Shown: positions 14,447 through 24,208, counted from the stretch's first letter. The stretch: DNA of 64,000 bases from DATFLS01 sp964413425 (GCA_964413425.1 CAYPST010000008.1:1-64000), one strand, 5' to 3'. Notes: generated by a model from the letters alone, not told the origin. Made by a program: numbers and translations.

Positions 14447-16494
14447 TACACTTCTCTCCCGTTCCTACTTTCGCCAACGTGCTTCGGCAGACGAAGAACA
14501 AAATCAGTTCCCATCTCTTCGGCGGTTTCTACCGAAATTGTTCCGCCATGTTCATAAATAATGCGCTGCACAATGCCCAGACCAATACCTGTACCCTTCG
14601 GCTTGGTGGTAAAATACAGGTTAAAGATTTTCTCCCGGACATCATCCGGAATGCCCGGCCCGTTATCCCAAACATGGATCTCTATTGTCTCATCAGCTAA
14701 CTGTGTTGCCCGGATTTTGATGATGCCACCAGAATCGATGGCATCGATGGCATTTTGTGCCAGATTCAGGAACACCTGCTGCATCTGATTGGCGTCCCAG
14801 GTGACTCTGGCCTTATCTGTCACTTCCAGTGAGAGTGCAATGTCGTGTTGTTCTGCCATCGGTTTATACTGCCGGATGATAGTGTCCAGAAACTCCTGCA
14901 GCTCGAATTCTTCCGGGGCCATTGCTTCCGGCCGGGCAAACCGCAGGAAATTTTGAACCGTTTCGTTAATCCGACGAACCTCCTGATGCACCAGTTGATT
15001 GAGCTTATGATATTCCTCGCTATCTCCATCCGGATGAAAATCACTATCCAGCTGTTGAATAATCATCCCGATAGTATTGAGCGGATTTCGTATCTCATGG
15101 GCCACCCCGGATGCTAACTCTCCCATGGCCGAGAGTCGTTCCTTCCGCTGGATTTGCTCCTCCAGCTGCCGTTGCTCGGTGAGATCACGCAGGACCAGAA
15201 TGACATTATCCATGCCATTTTCGTCGGTAAATGTCGTTCTGGATACTAACAGATGCCGGGTATGCCCCCGGATTGTACAGGTAAATTCATGAACCGGCGC
15301 CCCGGTTTCAAGAATCTCCTGACAGACTTTTTCACCCAGAACCTCCCCAATAGGCTCACCGAGGACGGCCTCCTCTGATTTTCCGAATATCTGCTCCGCA
15401 GCTTTGTTATAAATTTTCACTCCGGAAGAGTGATCAAACACAATGATTCCATCTCCGACTTCCTGGATGATATTATTCGAATATGTTTCCACCACCTGAT
15501 ATTGTCGTTCCAGGATCTGCATATTTTCCCGGACCAATATCGCCGAAAATACCAGAAATCCGATGCCCAATAAGACCACCGTGATGATGAGAATGCGCCG
15601 ATAAATGCGGGCGTTGATGGCATGCAATGGTTCCAGCGAGAGGCCCAACCGGAACACGCCCACCAGATTTTCCCGGTAATAAAAGGGATGGACTGTTTCG
15701 AAAACCTCCATGGATTCGAACTCGTTGATTCGGGAAGCATAGGTCGAATCCGTCAGCGCATTTTCCAGAAATTCCGAGTCGTCAATTCGCTCCAGTTCCT
15801 GCACATTCCCGGAAGCGGCAAGAATTCCGGAGTAGTTCTGAAGAGCCACGTACACGATTTCCTGGTTATCGATAAATTTACGCAGCAGAGCCCCGAAGCC
15901 GATTCGTCGGCGGAATTCAAGGATGTTCTCGGCGTTCACACTGAGGACGATGGCGTTGTTATCGGGGGTCGCCAGGGCGACAACGTACTGCCGCTCTCCG
16001 GTTTCCTGATCCCGCTGCATTCCCACCACCAACGTATCCTGCCATCCCTCGAAAACCGGTGATAAGATTTCCGAAAATGATGCAGTAATGGAATCGGTGT
16101 ATCCTCCGTCTCCTCCGTTCCCATATATTTGTCGTCCGGAAGCGCTGATGATTGCGATCCGGTTAATCTGATTCTGGATAATCATTTCGGACAGGTGTTG
16201 ATTATCCAGATCTCCCCGGGCATAGAGCAACCGGATGAGATGCGCATTATCCAGCAGCCGGCCCCGGAGCAATTCTTCCAGCTGCTCATTGGCAATTAAG
16301 GCATTATCGGAAGTGATTAAAATGGTTTCCAACAGGGAATGCGCCTGCTTTTCCATTAGCGCAAACAATTCCTGTTTACTAGTACGCAGTTCAATAAGGG
16401 CGGAAATCACCATGAGTATGGCGAGAACCAGGAAGATAATAAGAAGGTTGCGAGGCCGCAGAATCTGGGTATTTAAAACTTTCTTTGCTTTCAT
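14446..16494 (-). CDS. Membrane sensor histidine kinase with periplasmic domain
   Basis: 682 residues. Membrane segments at about 17-36 and 305-327 frame a periplasmic domain of about 265 residues of Cache-like appearance. A PAS domain (about 345-450, VVETYSNNIIQEVGDGIIVFD) follows, then the H box GVAHEIRNPLNTIGM, N box NLAQNAIDAI, G1 DNGPGIPDD, F box LYFTTKPKG and G2 GTGIGLGIV. It resembles the ZraS/NtrB-type kinases that pair with sigma-54 regulators. It is encoded 40 bases downstream of an outer-membrane protein gene and coupled to the regulator, so its ligand may relate to the envelope or to the operon's secreted proteins. Confidence 0.94.
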   Translation of the reverse strand: MKAKKVLNTQILRPRNLLIIFLVLAILMVISALIELRTSKQELFALMEKQAHSLLETILITSDNALIANEQLEELLRGRLLDNAHLIRLLYARGDLDNQHLSEMIIQNQINRIAIISASGRQIYGNGGDGGYTDSITASFSEILSPVFEGWQDTLVVGMQRDQETGERQYVVALATPDNNAIVLSVNAENILEFRRRIGFGALLRKFIDNQEIVYVALQNYSGILAASGNVQELERIDDSEFLENALTDSTYASRINEFESMEVFETVHPFYYRENLVGVFRLGLSLEPLHAINARIYRRILIITVVLLGIGFLVFSAILVRENMQILERQYQVVETYSNNIIQEVGDGIIVFDHSSGVKIYNKAAEQIFGKSEEAVLGEPIGEVLGEKVCQEILETGAPVHEFTCTIRGHTRHLLVSRTTFTDENGMDNVILVLRDLTEQRQLEEQIQRKERLSAMGELASGVAHEIRNPLNTIGMIIQQLDSDFHPDGDSEEYHKLNQLVHQEVRRINETVQNFLRFARPEAMAPEEFELQEFLDTIIRQYKPMAEQHDIALSLEVTDKARVTWDANQMQQVFLNLAQNAIDAIDSGGIIKIRATQLADETIEIHVWDNGPGIPDDVREKIFNLYFTTKPKGTGIGLGIVQRIIYEHGGTISVETAEEMGTDFVLRLPKHVGESRNGREV

Positions 16495-16534
16495 CCTGCT
16501 GGCGACCCGGTAATAGTTATATCTGCATCAGTGG

Positions 16535-17695
16535 TTAAAAATTATATTGCAATCCCATTGATCCATAGTGTACCGTGTAATTATACCAGTAACTATTCGA
16601 TTGGTTCTTTTTCCATTGATAGGTTACACTGAATGTAATGCTGTGTTCACGGATCAATCTGAAATGGGAGGTCTTCTCCAGGTACATCCAGGCAGTTTTC
16701 GAGACGTCTTCCCGATTGATATTCATATCGTAGATATCAGGTTCGATGTACGCCGGCTGTCCGACGTAATTTTTCCAGTATCCATAATAGGCGCCTTTGA
16801 TCATCAACCCAAACGGAAGCAGCTGGGTGATCTGGGCTCCGACCGAATGACCGTTATAACTCATGGGGTCATCAAAGATTTCGGATTCCTGATAGGATGT
16901 ATACGGTATTTCCGTGATTGATTTCGCTGCCTGAGCGAGCAATGCTCTCTGAGAATATTGCACAGCCAGTCCCGTGCTATTTGTCAGCGATTGGGCCACG
17001 CGCACCCGCCAATCGAATTGAGTAATCCCGGGCATCGCTTCGTATTGCACCGGATCATAAAAATCCATTCGAATTGAGGTCCGCCGCATGGTATTGGAGG
17101 AATCCAGATAACTCACCACCCTGGTAAGATATTTCTTATAATGCACTCCCCCACTGGCAATCACAGTAGTGCGGGTGGGGAAGGACTTATTAGCCAGAAC
17201 CCCGAGATCAAACTTGAGGTTGTTGAACTCCTCCAGCTGCGGATAGAGAGTGATCTTTCCGGTTCCGCTCAATCTCCAGAGGATCGCATCGGCCCGGATG
17301 GTATGAGTGAGATATGCCGTTCCCACATTATAATTATAGGCATTATAGAGTTGAGAATTTAACCGCTGCTCAAACATAGCCCCCCAGTGCGTCTGACCTG
17401 CCGATCCCCACCAGGCCAGTTGATGCCAGTAAAAATCCCGGTCTGCTAACTGATGAAAACTCCCATAGTAACCGAAAAATCCAAGAGTACTCCCGGAGAA
17501 GTTGCGTTGCACGGCCAGATCATATATTGATATCCAGGTAGGTGCATTCCGGACGGAGCGAAACGGATTGGTATTGTATTCCTGCTCATACGTGACGCTC
17601 ACCTCCCACTGGGCAGCGGCGGAACCAGCAAGACTGAGAAAAACTCCCAGTATCACCAGTCCATTGAAAATTCGTTTGAGATAACCAGTGTTCAT
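16535..17695 (-). CDS. Putative outer-membrane beta-barrel protein
   Basis: 386 residues counted from MNTGYLKRIF at 17695; an in-frame ATG at 17767 would put 24 charged residues before the signal peptide and is less likely. A signal peptide ends near GSAAAQ. The mature protein is a succession of amphipathic strands rich in Y, W, N and T and ends in NF (GSMGLQYNF), typical of barrel proteins inserted by BAM. No named family is recognised. It lies between the calcium-repeat protein and the sensor kinase in one operon. Confidence 0.75.
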   Translation of the reverse strand: MNTGYLKRIFNGLVILGVFLSLAGSAAAQWEVSVTYEQEYNTNPFRSVRNAPTWISIYDLAVQRNFSGSTLGFFGYYGSFHQLADRDFYWHQLAWWGSAGQTHWGAMFEQRLNSQLYNAYNYNVGTAYLTHTIRADAILWRLSGTGKITLYPQLEEFNNLKFDLGVLANKSFPTRTTVIASGGVHYKKYLTRVVSYLDSSNTMRRTSIRMDFYDPVQYEAMPGITQFDWRVRVAQSLTNSTGLAVQYSQRALLAQAAKSITEIPYTSYQESEIFDDPMSYNGHSVGAQITQLLPFGLMIKGAYYGYWKNYVGQPAYIEPDIYDMNINREDVSKTAWMYLEKTSHFRLIREHSITFSVTYQWKKNQSNSYWYNYTVHYGSMGLQYNF

Positions 17696-17779
17696 ACTAT
17701 ACACCTGTCCTGCACGCTTGAAAGATGCTTCCCACCTGCTGTATTCCGGACGTTCTCCGGCAACCATGTCTGTGGCTTA

Positions 17780-18457
17780 TCAATTCGGATTTCCGCCATT
17801 GTTTCCCGAGGGCGGCCCCGAAGGCGGTCCCGAGGGCGGTCCTCCATTATCCACCGGGGGATTGCCAGCATCGGGATCAAACGGCCTGTTAGGGTTTCCG
17901 GGTCTGTCCGCACCTCCGGGAATGTCTGTGTCATGCGGATTCCCAGGCTGATATCCCGGACCATCTTGTGGACGGGCGCCTCGGTTTCCTTGCGGTCCGG
18001 CGGCGTTTTCGTCCGGTTTTCCTCTCTGCGCGTTCTGCCGTGCGGCAGGACCGATCTCGCTATTTTGCCATCTGCCGCCGCGCCGATTGCGCATGACGTT
18101 ATCGTTAATACCGTCTCCATCCAGATCCACGAATCCGGGCATTCCCTGACCCTGCCCATGCCGGTCACCAGCAAAATCAGGATCCAGGCCGTTGGGAATC
18201 CCGTCCCCGTCATGATCCGGGGCATTGTCGTTGTAACCGTCGCCATCTTCATCCACGAATCGGGTCCCCTGCTGGAGAGAGTCCTGGTTCTGTTCCCGAT
18301 TTTCCTCCTGATTCTGTGCCTGCACCTGCTCCCGGGCTTGCTGGGAATCCGTCGCCCGGCTCTTTTCTTCTGCCTGAGTACTATCTTGCCCCAGGGCCAG
18401 GACCGAGATGGCCAATATGAGAATACTGATGATGCTCATATGCCTGACGATTTTCAT
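17780..18457 (-). CDS. Secreted protein with thrombospondin type-3-like calcium repeats
   Basis: 225 residues from the ATG at 18457, which is preceded by AAGGAGG; the frame is open to an earlier ATG at 18490. A signal peptide (residues about 1-24, ending VLALGQ) precedes a Q/E-rich linker. Aspartate-rich repeats follow (DEDGDGYNDN, DHDGDGIPNG, DLDGDGINDN) that match TSP3/EF-like calcium loops. The tail is low-complexity and rich in G, P and N (GGPPSGPPSGPPSG). It is first in the operon with a barrel protein, a kinase and a sigma-54 regulator. Its role is unknown: a surface calcium-binding or structural protein is plausible. Confidence 0.75.
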   Translation of the reverse strand: MKIVRHMSIISILILAISVLALGQDSTQAEEKSRATDSQQAREQVQAQNQEENREQNQDSLQQGTRFVDEDGDGYNDNAPDHDGDGIPNGLDPDFAGDRHGQGQGMPGFVDLDGDGINDNVMRNRRGGRWQNSEIGPAARQNAQRGKPDENAAGPQGNRGARPQDGPGYQPGNPHDTDIPGGADRPGNPNRPFDPDAGNPPVDNGGPPSGPPSGPPSGNNGGNPN

Positions 18458-18491
18458 AGGTATCCTCCTTACGTTCCCAAAAATTACCACA

Positions 18492-18580
18492 AATCAAACT
18501 TCAATAATTGTGCCAGCAGCAGTTCATATCACATTAAATACATGAAATTATTGCACCTAACACCCTATTAAAGTTTGATT
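18492..18580 (-). promoter_or_regulatory. Candidate sigma-54 promoter and flanking inverted repeat
   Basis: On the minus strand TGGCACA-ATTA-TTGA at 18501-18515 would start transcription about 33 bases before the ATG at 18457. It is bracketed by AATCAAACTTCAAT (18492-18505) and its inverse ATTAAAGTTTGATT (18567-18580), matching at 13 of 14 positions and about 75 bp apart, a possible binding site pair. The last gene of the operon encodes a sigma-54 activator. Confidence 0.5.
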
Positions 18581-18943
18581 ATGTGAGCAGAGATTCGACC
18601 GTCTCGTCGTGGCCCTCGCAGGGCGCGCTCTCCATACCACGCATTGTGGGGAACGTAAGATAAACATGCTATACTCTTTTCTTAAAATTTTTCATTTATT
18701 CTCTTCATATCCTTAGTTTAACAGGAGAGAGAATAGTTTTCATAGCGTCCGAATCTCGTCGAATTATCAATGCTCTATAAATTATATTCGACGGATATGT
18801 CGAAAACTTGAGATAAAAAAATGAGGGGGTAAATGCTTGTTATTGATTTATAATACCGGTTTTCCTATTCCGTATGTCCCTGTCCCATGTCCACAGAAAA
18901 TAATTTGACCGCCCATTTTCCTGCAGAGCCGGCATGAGTGTTC
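18581..18943. other. Intergenic region without recognised features
   Basis: About 360 bases between the promoter region above and the end of purF. Mostly AT-rich, with no credible gene, repeat family member or terminator seen. Confidence 0.5.
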
Positions 18944-20341
18944 TCAGACGATCTCTTCCATTTCGTATCGGGCTTTATCAGTTGCTCCCTCCTCGTCGTC
19001 GATTTGGATGGGATATTCTCCTGAGAAGCACGCGGTGCAGAAATCAGTGGGCTGCAAATCTGACGCTGAAATCATCCCTTCAATGGAGAGATATTGCAGG
19101 CTGTCGACTCCCAGGAATTCCCTCATTTCATCGATGGCCATATTATTTGCGATTAAATCGTCTTTGTCAGGGAAGTCGAGTCCATAAAAACAGGGATGTT
19201 TGATGGGCGGTGAGCTTACCCGAATGTGCACTTCCCGGGCCCCGGCGTCTCTGAGCAGCATCGTAAGTGATTTGAGGGTGGTGCCGCGGACAATCGAATC
19301 CTCGACCACAACCACCTTTTTCCCGTTGAGCACGCCTTCCACCGTATTGAATTTAATCTTCACCGCCATATCACGCATACTCTGAGTAGGATGAATAAAA
19401 GAACGTCCCACATAGTGGTTCCGGATCAACCCGATTTCGAACCGTATACCACTCTCTCTCGCGTACCCAAGGGCGGCCGTATTACTGGAGTCAGGTACTG
19501 AAATAACAATATCCGCATCCGGACACGGTGCCTCTTTCGCCAGGTTCTTCCCAAGTTTGCGGCGGGTTTTGTCTACATTATCACTGTAGATCCGGCTGTC
19601 CGGTCTTGAGAAATACACATATTCGAAGATGCAATGGCGTTTCCGCACTGATTCGGAGATCTGGTAGGACGTCATGCCACGCTCATCCACAGCGACCAGC
19701 TCGCCCGGTGCAATATCCCGCTGATATTCCGCACTAATAAGATCAAACGCACAGGATTCACTGGCAAAGATGGTGGTCTCCCCCATTGTTCCCATGCATA
19801 ACGGACGGAATCCGTTGGGATCTCTGGCTGCAATGAGCCCGTCCTGGGTGAGAATCAGCAACGAATAGGCTCCCTCCACCCGTCTGAGCGCCTCCACGGC
19901 TTTTTCGGCCAGCGTCTCCTGTCGGCTTCGGGCAATGAGGTGCACGATGATCTCGGTGTCCGAGGTGGTTTGAAAGATGGCACCGTCATCGATCAACTGT
20001 TGACGCGTATCAGAGAGATTCACCAGGTTCCCATTATGACTGATGGCCAGCTTTCCGCCACGGTAATTAAACAGCAGCGGTTGAACATTGGCAATATGGG
20101 ATCCCCCGGTGGTTGAATATCGATTATGGCCGATTGCCGAGTGGCCGGCGAGTTTCTCCAGAATCGTCCGATCCGAGAACACATCCGCAACCAATCCCAT
20201 CCCGTGATGCCGGTACGCAATTCTTCCGTCGGTCGAGACAATACCGGCACTTTCCTGTCCCCGGTGCTGCAGCGCATACATGCCCAAATAACATAACACT
20301 GAAGATTCCGGACTGTTATGAACGCCAATTATTCCACACAT
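18944..20341 (-). CDS. purF: Amidophosphoribosyltransferase
   Basis: 465 residues. Catalyses the first step of purine synthesis, PRPP plus glutamine to phosphoribosylamine. The glutaminase domain starts directly with MCGIIGVHN, so C2 is the nucleophile and there is no propeptide. LQHRGQESAG, HNRYSTTG and SHNGNL are conserved. The phosphoribosyltransferase domain carries the PRPP loop VVVEDSIVRGTT. Three cysteines (in FTACFSGEY and earlier) recall the iron-sulfur type, but the propeptide is lacking. It is transcribed alone, with 355 bases of repeat-bearing sequence upstream. Confidence 0.96.
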   Translation of the reverse strand: MCGIIGVHNSPESSVLCYLGMYALQHRGQESAGIVSTDGRIAYRHHGMGLVADVFSDRTILEKLAGHSAIGHNRYSTTGGSHIANVQPLLFNYRGGKLAISHNGNLVNLSDTRQQLIDDGAIFQTTSDTEIIVHLIARSRQETLAEKAVEALRRVEGAYSLLILTQDGLIAARDPNGFRPLCMGTMGETTIFASESCAFDLISAEYQRDIAPGELVAVDERGMTSYQISESVRKRHCIFEYVYFSRPDSRIYSDNVDKTRRKLGKNLAKEAPCPDADIVISVPDSSNTAALGYARESGIRFEIGLIRNHYVGRSFIHPTQSMRDMAVKIKFNTVEGVLNGKKVVVVEDSIVRGTTLKSLTMLLRDAGAREVHIRVSSPPIKHPCFYGLDFPDKDDLIANNMAIDEMREFLGVDSLQYLSIEGMISASDLQPTDFCTACFSGEYPIQIDDEEGATDKARYEMEEIV

Positions 20342-20404
20342 AGTATTTATATTTCTTGTTTGGTGTTTTGTTCAAGGTGAATTGGTATTCTCCCCACTTA
20401 GTGA

Positions 20405-20525
20405 CGCCCTTTCGAAAACACCTCGCCCCGAAGGGACGCCTTCGGCAAAGAGATCCCTTTCTCGAAAAGACCCCTTAGGAGCGGGACGAAGCGGGGCAAA
20501 GATCGCCAAGGCCGCAAAAAATAAT
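20405..20525 (+). repeat. Composite of two intergenic repeat families
   Basis: TTCGAAAACACCTCG, CCCCGAAGGGACGCC and TTCGGCAAAGAGATCCC match the interior of the repeats at 12988 and 37030-37140. It is followed by GCAAAGATCGCCAAGGCCGC, shared with 11367-11386 and 29835-29855. It occupies most of the gap between purF and the transporter; no gene is seen. Confidence 0.6.
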
Positions 20526-20696
20526 ACATATATGAACCACCGGAACATACTGCAAAACACTGAGAATGTGAAACCGGATATTTGTCTTTGTTTACTGCCC
20601 GTTCCAATATGATATGCCTTCCACCTGGTTTAAGCACTCTCAATAGTATGTTATTTCTCAACATTGTGCAAATGCGTTTCTCACTCATCCTGAATA

Positions 20697-22085
20697 TCAC
20701 CGCAACAGTTGATCAATATCAATAAATCCTACGCGCTGTAAAATGACGGACAGTACTGCAAGGGGTGCAAAGATGCGCAAGAGTATGATCCAGCCGCGAT
20801 AGAACCAGGTCTGGGTCCAGGTTGTTCCGGTCTGAATTTCCCGTTTGCGGAGGTTCGGGTCCATGAACCATCCCACATAAATGGCAATTAACATTCCGCC
20901 CAGCGGAAGTAACCAATTGCTGGCAAGGTAATCGAATGTATCAAAGAAGTTCTTTCCGTACATGGCTTCCCACTTCGGGAAAAGCCACCCGCTTCCTGAG
21001 AGGGCGCTGGGAACACCGAATAGAAAGATAATCCCGGCAGTTACTACGGTGGCCTTCTTTCGTGCCCATTCCTGTTCATCGATTAAATACGACGTCACCA
21101 CCTCTAACAACGAAACACCTGAAGAAAGAGACGCAAAGACGAGCAGCAAGAAGAAGGTAAATGACAGGAACATACCGCCCTGGCCTATTTCGCTGAAGAT
21201 AATAGGTAACGTTTTGAACACCAGGCCGACGCCTGCTTCCGGATCATGTCCATACGTGAAAATAATCGGAAACATGACCATACAGGCCAATAGCGCCACG
21301 CCCGTATCTAACAGTGCGATCGAGAATACCGAGTTCGGGACATCACTATCCTCCGTGAGATAACTCCCGTAGGTGAGCATCGCTCCCATTCCCAAACTTA
21401 AGGTAAAGAAGGCATGCCCCAGGGCTTCCAGCACGCCGGACGGGCGCAGATTCTCCACATGCGGAAAGAAGATAAATTTCAGTGCATCCATCCAGCCACT
21501 CAGAAACATCGCATAGACTGCAAGGATAAGAACCAAAAGGATCAGGATTGGCATCAGGATCCGATTCCATTTTTCGATACCCTTTTTCACCCCACCAATC
21601 ACAACTCCAACCACCAGTATCATGAAGATGGCGTGCCAGAAGACACTGATACCTCCGGAACTATAGAGTTGTCCGAATGTGGCTCCGATTTGATCCGGGG
21701 TTTTCCCCTCAAAAAAATTGGTCAGGGACATAAATGTATAATTCAAGGCCCAGCCGGCAACCACACTGTAGTAGGAGAGAATAATGAAACCGGACAGAAC
21801 GCCCAGAACACCCAGCATTTTCCAGTTGCTGTCTTCACCGGCCAGTTCGATGAACGCACCGACCGGTGACTTCTGACTGGACCGTCCGAGAATAATCTCT
21901 GCCATCATGATGGGGATACCAACCAGGACAATGCAGAAAAGATAAATAAGCACAAAGAGACCGCCGCCATTCTCGCCGGTAATATACGGAAACTTCCAGA
22001 TGTTCCCCAATCCGACGGCAGAACCGGCGGCTGCCAGTATAAATCCAATTCGAGATTCCCAATGTTCACGTCCTTCCAGCTGCAT
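20697..22085 (-). CDS. Sodium-dependent transporter of the NSS/SNF family
   Basis: 462 residues with about 11-12 membrane helices. Helix 1 carries the unwound binding-site sequence GSAVGLGNIWKFPY, and the conserved GGGLFVLIYLFC follows. Helix 6 region TLSLGMGAMLTYGSYL is also typical of NSS. Members cotransport amino acids or related amines with Na+ in the inner membrane. AAGGAGG before the start overlaps the end of the DUF5683 gene, making it the last gene of the ridA-lipid kinase-DUF5683 operon. The RidA context suggests amino acid traffic, but the substrate is not determined. Confidence 0.93.
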   Translation of the reverse strand: MQLEGREHWESRIGFILAAAGSAVGLGNIWKFPYITGENGGGLFVLIYLFCIVLVGIPIMMAEIILGRSSQKSPVGAFIELAGEDSNWKMLGVLGVLSGFIILSYYSVVAGWALNYTFMSLTNFFEGKTPDQIGATFGQLYSSGGISVFWHAIFMILVVGVVIGGVKKGIEKWNRILMPILILLVLILAVYAMFLSGWMDALKFIFFPHVENLRPSGVLEALGHAFFTLSLGMGAMLTYGSYLTEDSDVPNSVFSIALLDTGVALLACMVMFPIIFTYGHDPEAGVGLVFKTLPIIFSEIGQGGMFLSFTFFLLLVFASLSSGVSLLEVVTSYLIDEQEWARKKATVVTAGIIFLFGVPSALSGSGWLFPKWEAMYGKNFFDTFDYLASNWLLPLGGMLIAIYVGWFMDPNLRKREIQTGTTWTQTWFYRGWIILLRIFAPLAVLSVILQRVGFIDIDQLLR

Positions 22086-22100
22086 GTATCATCTTCCTCC

Positions 22101-22580
22101 TTACCTGCTGCTTGAAAATCGGATATTCAGCGACAACTGCATCCCCCGGGGGATCGGTTGAAAATTCAGACTCAGGGTATCTTCCTCCGGAAAGCCTGCC
22201 AGATGAGCGTCGACATACGCATCGGCGATACATAATAAGTACACGGCCAGGTATCTCCACGCCCAGGTATTTCTTGTATATTCGATCTGCTCTTTTTTCT
22301 CTTTCTCAGCAGCTTGGTGCAATCTGTCATTCCAGCGAAAAAATTGATATCCGATAAAGACCTGGGTGGAGAAAAAGGCAGCGCCTTTGATCATTCTTCC
22401 ATTATAGAATTGCCCCCATCCGGGAATAATCGCGGATTTAATCAGGGCAGTTTTGGGGGAGGGGAGATCCTCCTCCTGTTCTTCCTGCCGGGCCGCCACC
22501 TCAACAGGAACTGTGATACTCATTACTATGATGAGAACCAGACTAATGAGCAAACCCCGCTGTTTCGATATTTGAGACAA
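22101..22580 (-). CDS. DUF5683-family membrane protein
   Basis: 159 residues. A signal-like or membrane helix (about 9-29) and the signature KSAIIPGWGQFYNGRMIKGA identify the DUF5683/TM2-like family common in Bacteroidota and relatives. A second hydrophobic stretch (AWRYLAVYLLCIADAYVDAHL) follows. Function unknown. It ends 15 bases before the transporter gene and starts 23 bases after the lipid kinase, so the genes are cotranscribed. Confidence 0.85.
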   Translation of the reverse strand: MSQISKQRGLLISLVLIIVMSITVPVEVAARQEEQEEDLPSPKTALIKSAIIPGWGQFYNGRMIKGAAFFSTQVFIGYQFFRWNDRLHQAAEKEKKEQIEYTRNTWAWRYLAVYLLCIADAYVDAHLAGFPEEDTLSLNFQPIPRGMQLSLNIRFSSSR

Positions 22581-22603
22581 GCGTATGCCCGAAGTCTCAG
22601 TTG

Positions 22604-23497
22604 CTAGTTCCAGTTTCCTATCACTTGCATTGCTGAGGGGATTAAGGACACCTCCACATGCCTGGCGTCCGTTGAAAGCACTTCCCCGTCGATATGAATT
22701 GGCATGTCAGATCTGCTGGACACGACCAGATTGGGGGATCGCTCCAGGGTCACCTGTCGTACCATCCCGATTCTCCCGTTAAACAATTTCCTGAAATGTC
22801 TGAAAATGGTCGCCAGGCTCACATCATCCACATGGCAGATATCAAAGAGTGCATCATCCAGCAGCGCATCCGGGGTCAACATAAATCCGCCGCCTACCGA
22901 GAAGCCATTTCCAGCGGCGATTAAATATGTTCTCCGCACCCGCCGGGCTCCGTTAAACTGGACTTCCATTTCAACAGCATTGTACTTGTGAAGTGCCCGG
23001 ATGATAGAAACGACATAGAGCGCTGTTCCCCGTGCTCCCGTAATCTGTTGCGATTCGTAGTTCACCAATGCGTCAAATCCAATACCAATACCATTGATGA
23101 AATAGCGCTGTCGGGTCCGCCCTACATCCACCTGTTTCATCCGGCGACGGATCAGAATGTTCAGTGCTTCGGTTATATTTTTCGGAATGCGAAGGCTCCG
23201 GGAGAAATCGTTCCCCGTGCCACAGGGAATAACGCCCAGCACAGCATCAGTACCCATCAGTCCATTGACCACTTCATTAATGGTCCCATCTCCTCCGAAG
23301 GCGACAATGGTGTCCCAGCCTGCGCTCGCACTTCGGTTAGCGATGTCGGCCGCTTCCATGGGGTGATGGGTCACTTCAATATGGTATTTGCAGCGATGTG
23401 CATCCAGATGTCGCTTGAGGACCGGGAGCTGTCTCGCCGCATTTCCTCGCCCCGCAATCGGATTGACAATAATTTTAAATTGTCTTTGACGGTCCAT
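22604..23497 (-). CDS. Diacylglycerol-kinase-family lipid kinase
   Basis: 297 residues from ATG 23497, which lies 11 bases after the ridA stop; an in-frame ATG at 23530 overlapping ridA is also possible. Conserved DAGK catalytic motifs: IVNPIAGRGNA, VAFGGDGTINEVVNGL (GGDGT nucleotide loop) and GVIPCGTGNDFSRSL. The C-terminal half carries GNGFSVGGGF and the DIC-x-V segment of YegS/DgkB-type kinases. Phosphorylates diacylglycerol or another membrane lipid at the inner membrane. Second gene of the ridA operon. Confidence 0.92.
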   Translation of the reverse strand: MDRQRQFKIIVNPIAGRGNAARQLPVLKRHLDAHRCKYHIEVTHHPMEAADIANRSASAGWDTIVAFGGDGTINEVVNGLMGTDAVLGVIPCGTGNDFSRSLRIPKNITEALNILIRRRMKQVDVGRTRQRYFINGIGIGFDALVNYESQQITGARGTALYVVSIIRALHKYNAVEMEVQFNGARRVRRTYLIAAGNGFSVGGGFMLTPDALLDDALFDICHVDDVSLATIFRHFRKLFNGRIGMVRQVTLERSPNLVVSSRSDMPIHIDGEVLSTDARHVEVSLIPSAMQVIGNWN

Positions 23498-23508
23498 GCT
23501 CTGGCAAA

Positions 23509-23892
23509 CTATTTCACCGCTGCTATGCACTCGATTTCGATACGTGCGCTTTTTGGCAGACCTGCAATCTGCACCACAGAACGTGCCGGGGGTTCAGTCG
23601 GATAATATCGGGCAAGCACCTCATTTACAATCGCAAATTTACCGAGATCTATCATATACACCGTAAATTTTACCACATCATCCAAGGTCAGACCCGCACC
23701 TGAAAGCACGGCCTGTAAATTATGAATGATTTGATTGACCTCTTGGTTAAAATCTCCGGTAACCATTTCACCGGATTTCGGGTCGATGGCAATTTGCCCG
23801 GCCGAAAAGAACAACTCTCCCGCTACCACCGCCTGGCTGTAGGTTCCCACCGGTTTCGGAGCATTCGATGTCTCGATGACACGCCGAGGCAT
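23509..23892 (-). CDS. ridA: RidA family enamine/imine deaminase
   Basis: 127 residues, full length for the YjgF/YER057c/UK114 family. The PVGTYSQAV start, SGAGLTLDDVVKFTVYMIDL core and active-site arginine in PPARSVVQIAGLP are all present. RidA hydrolyses reactive 2-aminoacrylate-type enamines released by PLP enzymes to 2-keto acids and ammonia. First gene of a four-gene operon that ends with a Na+-coupled transporter. Confidence 0.95.
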   Translation of the reverse strand: MPRRVIETSNAPKPVGTYSQAVVAGELFFSAGQIAIDPKSGEMVTGDFNQEVNQIIHNLQAVLSGAGLTLDDVVKFTVYMIDLGKFAIVNEVLARYYPTEPPARSVVQIAGLPKSARIEIECIAAVK

Positions 23893-24208
23893 ATCTTCCT
23901 TCTCCTCTTCTCTCAGTATCCCATGGATAACCCATGATGTTACGACTATGCCCCTAAAATGTCAATATCATTCCATGCCAGAAAGGAGCAGCCCACGATA
24001 GCAATGTCTATCTTGTCAGGTACCCCGACATCCGCAGAATAGAGGAACATTGTTTTGCACGTTTGTATTGAAATGCATCCGCCGATTCTGCCGGCCGGAA
24101 GGTTTCCACAGCACGCTTATTCAAATGCCTCCGATGACAACGCAATGGCTGGCAGGTTTAGGTCAGGGTTTCCCTTGCCATCAATATCTCTGTAAGATAG
24201 ATTGTATT

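Noticed and set aside
24050..24208. Extended N-terminus of GlnE
   Set aside because: The extra 53 residues (MFCTFVLKCIRRFCRPEG) do not look like the family and lack a ribosome site; the start at 24209 gives the usual length.
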